NCBI RefSeq assembly: GCF_900240975.1
Contig: NZ_LT968775.1
Span: forward strand, 620,001-684,000
DNA length: 64,000 nt
Source of the DNA: Mycobacterium sp. 4858
Lineage (GTDB): Bacteria; Actinomycetota; Actinomycetes; Mycobacteriales; Mycobacteriaceae
Direction: 5' to 3'
In this document: positions 59,600-64,000 of the stretch, piece by piece
Numbering within the stretch: the first letter of the stretch is position 1
Layout: every line of letters begins with the position of its first letter
Program-made: the position numbers and the translations under genes
Notes under the pieces: generated by a model
The model's database searches: none
Seen by the model: only the letters and a program-made list of their open reading frames with translations
Told to the model about the DNA's origin: nothing

Positions 59600-60975
59600 G
59601 CCCCTGCGAACACCACGTCGGGGTTGAGGATGCCCGCAGGGTCGAAGCTCTGCTTGATGCGGCGCATGAGGTCGACCTTGACGGGGTCTTCCAGCTCGAG
59701 GAAGTACGGGGTCTTCGCGCGGCCCAGGCCGTGTTCGCCCGAGATCGCGCCGCCCAATTCCATTGCCAGCGCAAAGATGTCGGTCATCAGCTTCTTGCGG
59801 GCGGCCGTGTCCTTGCAGAAGATGGCCAGGTGCACGTTGCCGTCGCCGGCGTGCCCGCAGCCCGCCGAGGCGCCACCGGCGGCCGCGGCCAGACCGCGCG
59901 CGGCGGACAGGAACTTCGGCATCGCGGAGCGGGGCACCACGGTGTCGATGATGTCGTCGGCGCCGATCGCCTTCGCCGTCCAAAACGCCTTCTCGCGCGC
60001 CTCGATCAGCTTGCGCGCCGAACCCCCTTCCAGCACATAGGCATCCACGGCGCCCAGTTCGGCCAGCAGTTCGCCGGCCTTCTCGACGTCCTCGTCCAGC
60101 CGGTCCGCGGTCCGGTTTTCCAGCGCCACAACAAGATAGGCGTCGCAGCTGTCGCGGACCGTGTCCGGAATGCCCAACTCCAGGTTCTGGGTATGCACGA
60201 GCGCGGCCATCGTCACGTTGTCGATGTATTCCAGGATGTAGGGCGCCAGGCCGCTGCCCACCACCTTGGGCACCGCGGCCATGACCTGGTCGAAGTCGGC
60301 GAACGGGGCGAGCACGGTCGCGGTGTGGTCGAGCCGCGGGTGCAGCTTGACGGTCACCTCGGTGGCCAGGGCGAGGGTGCCCTCGGAGCCGACGATGAGC
60401 TGCGTCAGGTCGTAGCCGGTGGAGATCTTGGCGATCTTGCCGCCGGTGCGGATGAGCTCGCCGGTGGGCAGCGCCGCCCGCAGCCCGAGCACGTTGTGGC
60501 GGGCGATGCCGTACTTGACCGCGTTCATGCCGCCGGCGTTGGTGCCGACGTTGCCGCCGACGCTGGAGGACAGCTCGCCGGGGTGGACCATGTAGCGCAG
60601 GCCGGTGTCGGCGGTCGCGGTTTCCAGCTCGGTGAGCGTCACCCCGGGTTGGACGACGGCGACCTGGTTGGTGGTGTCGACCTCGAGGACGGCGTTCATC
60701 CGCTCGAAGGAGATCAGCAGCCCGTCGGCCCTGGGGATCGCCCCGCCGGACAGGCCGGTTCCGGATCCGCGGGCCGTCACCGGGATGTTGTTGTCCGAAG
60801 CGGCCTTCAGCAGCTGCGAAACCGCTTCCGCGCTCGCCGGTTTGGCGACGTACGCCGGCCTCTGCGGCGGCTTGGTCAACACCTCGTCGTGCCAGTAGTC
60901 CTCGGGGATGGCGTCGCCGGTCAGCAGGTTGTGCTGGCCGACGATCTCGGCGAACCGCGCTGTCATGTCGCTCAC
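59596..60975 (-). CDS. FAD-linked oxidase (glycolate oxidase GlcD / D-lactate dehydrogenase-like)
   Basis: A 459-residue VAO-family flavoprotein. The FAD-binding PCMH domain has VTARGSGTGLSGGAIPRADG, MVHPGELSSSVGGNVGTNAG and LIVGSEGTLALATEVTVKLH; the C-terminal oxidase domain holds GCGHAGDGNVHLAIFCKD and GGAISGEHGLGRAKTPYFLE with catalytic His. It oxidises a 2-hydroxyacid. Length equals remembered Rv2280. The start is GTG 60975, overlapped by a 15-bp palindrome. Confidence 0.92.
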   Translation of the reverse strand: MSDMTARFAEIVGQHNLLTGDAIPEDYWHDEVLTKPPQRPAYVAKPASAEAVSQLLKAASDNNIPVTARGSGTGLSGGAIPRADGLLISFERMNAVLEVDTTNQVAVVQPGVTLTELETATADTGLRYMVHPGELSSSVGGNVGTNAGGMNAVKYGIARHNVLGLRAALPTGELIRTGGKIAKISTGYDLTQLIVGSEGTLALATEVTVKLHPRLDHTATVLAPFADFDQVMAAVPKVVGSGLAPYILEYIDNVTMAALVHTQNLELGIPDTVRDSCDAYLVVALENRTADRLDEDVEKAGELLAELGAVDAYVLEGGSARKLIEAREKAFWTAKAIGADDIIDTVVPRSAMPKFLSAARGLAAAAGGASAGCGHAGDGNVHLAIFCKDTAARKKLMTDIFALAMELGGAISGEHGLGRAKTPYFLELEDPVKVDLMRRIKQSFDPAGILNPDVVFAGA

Positions 60976-60988
60976 AGTGATTCACTGT
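60974..60988. promoter_or_regulatory. Palindrome over the FAD-oxidase start codon
   Basis: ACAGTG-ATT-CACTGT, 6-bp perfect arms. It overlaps the GTG start (60973-60975), a position suited to a translational or transcriptional block by a repressor. Confidence 0.4.
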
Positions 60989-61004
60989 ATGCCGCCGCGG
61001 CACC

Positions 61005-61043
61005 ACACGAACATGACAGTGGCCCGACGCACGGTGTTCGTGT
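61005..61043. promoter_or_regulatory. 9-bp inverted repeat in the divergent spacer
   Basis: ACACGAACA-(21)-TGTTCGTGT lies between the FAD oxidase (start 60975) and metallohydrolase (start 61108). It is not a LexA box: the spacing is too wide. Confidence 0.4.
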
Positions 61044-61107
61044 CGATGTAACGGGTCGTCACTCCTTGGTGCCGAATGCTGGTGGTGTACCGATAGGAAG
61101 GACTTCC

Positions 61108-62532
61108 ATGAGTGTCGCGATGGTCGCCCCCGGTGCCGTCACCCAGCAGCGCGAGGGCGCGACGATCCACATAACGTTTTCAGGGCGATTCGGGTTTGGC
61201 ATCGACCAGTGGGCGTACCTGCCATTCGAGGTGCCGGCGGGTGTGCACCGAATCCGTGTCGACACCGCGCATGACGGCTTCGCGGTGGGCGGGCCGGTCC
61301 GAAACGTGTTGGATCTAGGTGTCTTTGGCCCCGCCGGCCACGACGTGGGCAATGCGGCCGGGTTCCGTGGGTGGTCAGGGGGAGCGCGCGACGGCTTCGT
61401 GATCTCCGGCACGCACGCGACGCCTGGCTATCTTGCCGGCCCGATCGAGCCGGGTCGATGGGCGGTGGCGCTCGGCCCGGTGGTTCTGAGCCCGTGGGGG
61501 ATGGCGTGGGACGCGCGCGTCGTCCTCGAGCGTGGGCGGGCCGCCCCGGCGGGTGACACCGTCGTCGCCGGTCCGGCGCCCTCGGCCCGCGGTGCCGGGT
61601 GGTACCGCGGGGATCTGCATCTGCACACCGTGCACTCCGACGGCCAGCGCCATCCCGGTGAGCTGGTCGAGGCCGCGCACTCGAGCGGACTGGACTTCAT
61701 CGTGTCCACCGACCACAACACGAACTCCGCGAACCGGGTGTGGCCCGCATGCCGCACCGGTGGTCTGTTGGTGATTCCCGGCGAGGAGGTCACCACCAGG
61801 CATGGGCACTGGCTCGCGGTCGGCCTGCCGCCGCACGCCTGGGTCGACTGGCGATACGCGCCGCGTGACCGGGTGTTCGGGCGTTTCGCCGCCGACGTCC
61901 GCGACGCCGGCGGCTTGGTGGTTGCCGCCCATCCGGCCGCGCCGGTGCCCGGGTCGTTGTGGGAGTTCGGTTTTGGCGAGGTGGACGCGCTCGAGGTGTG
62001 GAACGGCCGGTGGAACCTCGATGATGAAGCGTCGCTTCGCATTTGGCAGCGGCTGCTGTCCGCGGGCCGGCGCGTCGCGGCGGTCGCCGGCAGTGACTCC
62101 CACACCCACGAGCAGCCGGTGGGTTCACCGCAGACCGTCGTGCATGCGCGTGAGTTGTCGGTACCCGCGATCATCGAGGGGCTGCGCTGCGGCCGCTCGT
62201 ACATCGCCCGATCACGTGCCGTCACCGTGGAGTTCACCGCGTCGAGCCCGGACGCCGCCGACGTCGCCGGCCCCGGCCAGACACTGAAGGTTCCGCGCGA
62301 GACCCCGGTCACCGTCACGGCGATGGTCACGGGAGCACCCGGCACAACTGCCACCCTGATCACCGCGGCCGGTTGTGTGGGACGCGCGAGGGTCGGTGGG
62401 CCGGCGCGGACCATGCTGCGATGGGCACTCGACGCCGAGTCCGCGCGCTTCGCGCGGCTGGAGCTGCGCGACGCACAACGGCGTCCGCTCGGCGCGATGG
62501 TTGCGTTCACCAACCCGATCTGGCTGGCATGA
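61108..62532 (+). CDS. CehA/McbA-type PHP-domain metallohydrolase
   Basis: A 474-residue protein. The N-terminal ~165 residues form a beta-rich domain; the PHP core has YRGDLHLHTVHSDGQRHPGE (HxH), DFIVSTDHNTNSANRV, TRHGHWLAVGLP, VVAAHPAAPVPGS and VAGSDSHTHEQPVGS, which supply the metal ligands. A C-terminal beta domain follows. CehA enzymes hydrolyse carbaryl; this substrate is unknown. ATG 61108 follows AGGAAGGAC. The frame is open upstream but not coding. Confidence 0.88.
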   Translation: MSVAMVAPGAVTQQREGATIHITFSGRFGFGIDQWAYLPFEVPAGVHRIRVDTAHDGFAVGGPVRNVLDLGVFGPAGHDVGNAAGFRGWSGGARDGFVISGTHATPGYLAGPIEPGRWAVALGPVVLSPWGMAWDARVVLERGRAAPAGDTVVAGPAPSARGAGWYRGDLHLHTVHSDGQRHPGELVEAAHSSGLDFIVSTDHNTNSANRVWPACRTGGLLVIPGEEVTTRHGHWLAVGLPPHAWVDWRYAPRDRVFGRFAADVRDAGGLVVAAHPAAPVPGSLWEFGFGEVDALEVWNGRWNLDDEASLRIWQRLLSAGRRVAAVAGSDSHTHEQPVGSPQTVVHARELSVPAIIEGLRCGRSYIARSRAVTVEFTASSPDAADVAGPGQTLKVPRETPVTVTAMVTGAPGTTATLITAAGCVGRARVGGPARTMLRWALDAESARFARLELRDAQRRPLGAMVAFTNPIWLA

Positions 62533-62705
62533 GCGGGTGCGGCCGCGCGGCGGACCGCGAGCGTCGCCCTAGGTTTCGGCTGTGAGACGTTGGGCTATTC
62601 CTGAGTTTGCTGGCGGCGGCAACCGCAACAGCGGGGCAACAGCAAGGCGGGATCCAAACGAAGCTCCAACGGACTGACTATCTCCGCGCCCGGGCCACTG
62701 ATGGA

Positions 62706-63870
62706 GTGCAGATTGCACCGGGCGGGGTTCTCGGCGACGGTCGGTACGAATTGCGCGGTGTCCTGGGCCGCGGGGCGATGGCCGAGGTGCGTGAGGGCTG
62801 GGATCGCAAGCTGGGCCGGCCCGTCGCCATCAAGCTGCTCTATCCCGGGGTGGCCGACCGGCCGGACAGCCGCTTGCGGTTCGACACCGAGGCGCGCGCT
62901 GCCGCGCGGCTGACCGGCCGGCACGTCGTGGTGGTCCACGACGTCGGCGAGCATCAGGGGTTGCCGTTCATCGTGATGGAGCGCCTGCCGGGGGTGTCGC
63001 TGGCCGACCACATCGCCCGCGGGCCGCTGCCCCCGGCGTTCGTGCACGCCGTCCTCGACGGCGTCCTCGACGCCCTGGCCGAGGCGCATCACGCCGGCAT
63101 CCTGCACCGCGACGTCAAGCCGGGCAACATCCTGTTCACCGCCGCGGGCGAACCCAAGCTCGCCGATTTCGGCATCGCCAAGACGTCCGGCGCCGCCTAC
63201 ACCCGGGCGGGGGAAGTCGTCGGCAGCATGGCCTATCTGAGCCCCGAGCGACTGACGTCCAAGCCGGCCACCGCTGCCGACGACCTGTATGCCGTCCGAC
63301 GACCTGTATGCCGTCGGCGTGGTGGGGTTCGAGGCGCTGACCGGGCGGCGGCCGTTCCCGCAGGAGGACCTGGGCGCCCTGGCGCACGCGATCCTGCACG
63401 ACTCGCCGCCGCCGGTTGCGGCGCTGCGCCCGGACGTGCCACCGCCCCTTGCCGCCGCGATCGAACGGGCGATGGCCCGCGACCCGGCCCGGCGGTTCGA
63501 CCAGGCCGGCACGATGCGCGCCGCGCTCGCGGGCCGTGCCGTCGCGGCGAGGTCCACCGGCACCCGGGTGATGGACGCCCCGGTCGTCGCGCCGCTCACC
63601 TACACATTCGTGGGCGCGCCGCCGGAGCCGGCCACGCCGCGGCGCAAGTGGTGGGTGGCGGCGATCGTCGCCGCGTTCGTGCTGGCCCTGCTCCTGTTGG
63701 CGATCGACCCGCCGTTCTCGGCGTCGCCGCCCACGCCGGTCAACACCACGACCACGCCGGCGCCCCCGCCCACGACGACGACCACCACACCCACCACGAC
63801 GACGACGCTGCCGGCGCCACAGGGGCCGCCGCCGCACCCGGGCAAACACAAGGGCGGGCACGGCGGCTGA
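62706..63870 (+). pseudogene. Serine/threonine protein kinase, disrupted by a 19-bp tandem duplication
   Basis: From GTG 62706, kinase motifs are intact: LGRGAMAEVREGW (Gly loop), PVAIKLLYPG (Lys), ILHRDVKPGNILF (HRD), KLADFGIAKTSG (DFG) and VGSMAYLSPERL. A perfect 19-bp duplication at 63277-63314 then shifts the frame; without it the chain would read ADDLYAVGVVGFEALTGRRP. The C-terminal part lies in another frame to 63870, with ARDPARRFDQAGTM, a transmembrane helix (WWVAAIVAAFVLALLLLAID) and a Pro/Thr-rich extracytoplasmic tail without PASTA repeats. The start is uncertain (TTG 62607 is possible). Confidence 0.85.
63277..63314. repeat. Perfect 19-bp tandem duplication inside the kinase gene
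   Basis: CCGACGACCTGTATGCCGT occurs twice back to back (63277-63295 and 63296-63314). Nineteen is not a multiple of three, so it changes the reading frame. Loss of one unit would restore the kinase. Confidence 0.95.
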
Positions 63871-63961
63871 CGCCTGATGTGGGATCGGTAGCCGGCCCGC
63901 CCAACTTCAACTGCGGCCTATTCTGGTGCCCGGTGCCGCCGCACGCATGAGCCGGCGCACG

Positions 63962-64000
63962 TTAGGTCGGCGGCGGATTGGGGAACCCGCCGGGCTGGAC
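63962..64000 (-). CDS. Possible C-terminal end of a minus-strand gene (partial)
   Basis: Reading inwards from the window edge on the minus strand gives VQPGGFPNPPPT then TAA. The Pro/Gly-rich tail looks like the end of a mycobacterial protein, but 12 residues are too few to identify it. Confidence 0.25.
   Translation of the reverse strand, partial: VQPGGFPNPPPT

Noticed and set aside
61005..61043. LexA/SOS box
   Set aside because: GAAC and GTTC half-sites are present but spaced by more than 20 bases instead of 4.
59320..61107. Open frame continuing upstream of the PHP metallohydrolase through the FAD-oxidase gene
   Set aside because: It is a shadow of the opposite-strand oxidase gene; a clear SD and homology start at 61108.

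Overview
The window reads as chromosome of a slow-growing Mycobacterium, probably of the M. avium complex or a near relative. It is GC-rich and carries an adjacent PE and PPE gene, an MPT63 homologue, LpqH-type and PknH-sensor-type lipoproteins, mycothiol-dependent-transferase-like (DinB/MDMPI) proteins, deazaflavin-dependent and F420/LLM oxidoreductases, a DhmA-type haloalkane dehalogenase and a SirA/CysH/Che1 sulfite-assimilation operon. From memory of the M. tuberculosis map, several genes (htpG, haloalkane dehalogenase, PatB-type lyase, sseB, yjcE, lipM, a LysR regulator, an FAD-linked oxidase) run in the order of the Rv2299c-Rv2280 region. They are separated here by many accessory catabolic and transport modules.

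Layout. 1-4.7 kb: end of an acyl-CoA synthetase, a TIGR03085-like protein, htpG, small conserved and lipoprotein genes. 4.9-11.3 kb: an LLM oxidoreductase, then a two-gene unit joining a soluble PRC/MgtE_N/CBS sensor protein to a divergent Nramp-type permease, a PknH-sensor lipoprotein, a VOC protein and a DMT-type permease. 11.4-16.6 kb: a Ddn-like/MDMPI-like pair, an HxlR-hydrolase-HD-DoxX operon with clear operators, and a thiolase followed by a 53-bp tandem repeat. 16.7-22.8 kb: a secreted protein, cysQ with a dyad upstream, epoxide-hydrolase-like and haloalkane dehalogenase genes, a decayed amidohydrolase fragment, a DUF2652 protein and a PatB lyase. 22.9-28.1 kb: a module of reductase, LLM enzyme, AveC-like membrane protein, 36-residue membrane peptide, TetR and P450, with two copies of one TetR-type operator. 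28.1-34.8 kb: hydrolases, an LpqH lipoprotein, a coupled SDR/LLM/EthD-like operon, a nucleoside-phosphorylase-fold protein and sseB.

35-45 kb: mpt63, an MgtA-like mannosyltransferase, a catabolic acetolactate synthase/decarboxylase (acetoin) pair, a TetR-FAD monooxygenase-VOC module, a RecF/OLD-like ATPase and a Na+/H+ antiporter. 45-52 kb: an ECF41 sigma factor with an epimerase-like partner, a chagasin-like lipoprotein, a DUF1707 protein, TetR, a LipM-like esterase and the PE/PPE pair. 52.5-58 kb: a TB22.2/MPT64-type gene broken by one in-frame stop, then a sulfur block: ferredoxin and divergent LysR, che1, cysH, sirA. A 49-bp element upstream of ferredoxin/LysR is repeated at 38/49 identity, ungapped, upstream of sirA, suggesting that one LysR regulator coordinates the enzyme with its electron donor. 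58-64 kb: an MDMPI-like protein, an MGAT-like acyltransferase, an FAD-linked oxidase, a PHP-type metallohydrolase and a serine/threonine kinase broken by a perfect 19-bp tandem duplication.

No rRNA, tRNA, CRISPR array, IS transposase or prophage was recognised. No gene-free stretch exceeds about 300 bases. Assignments rest on reading motifs and remembered family features; no database search was run.
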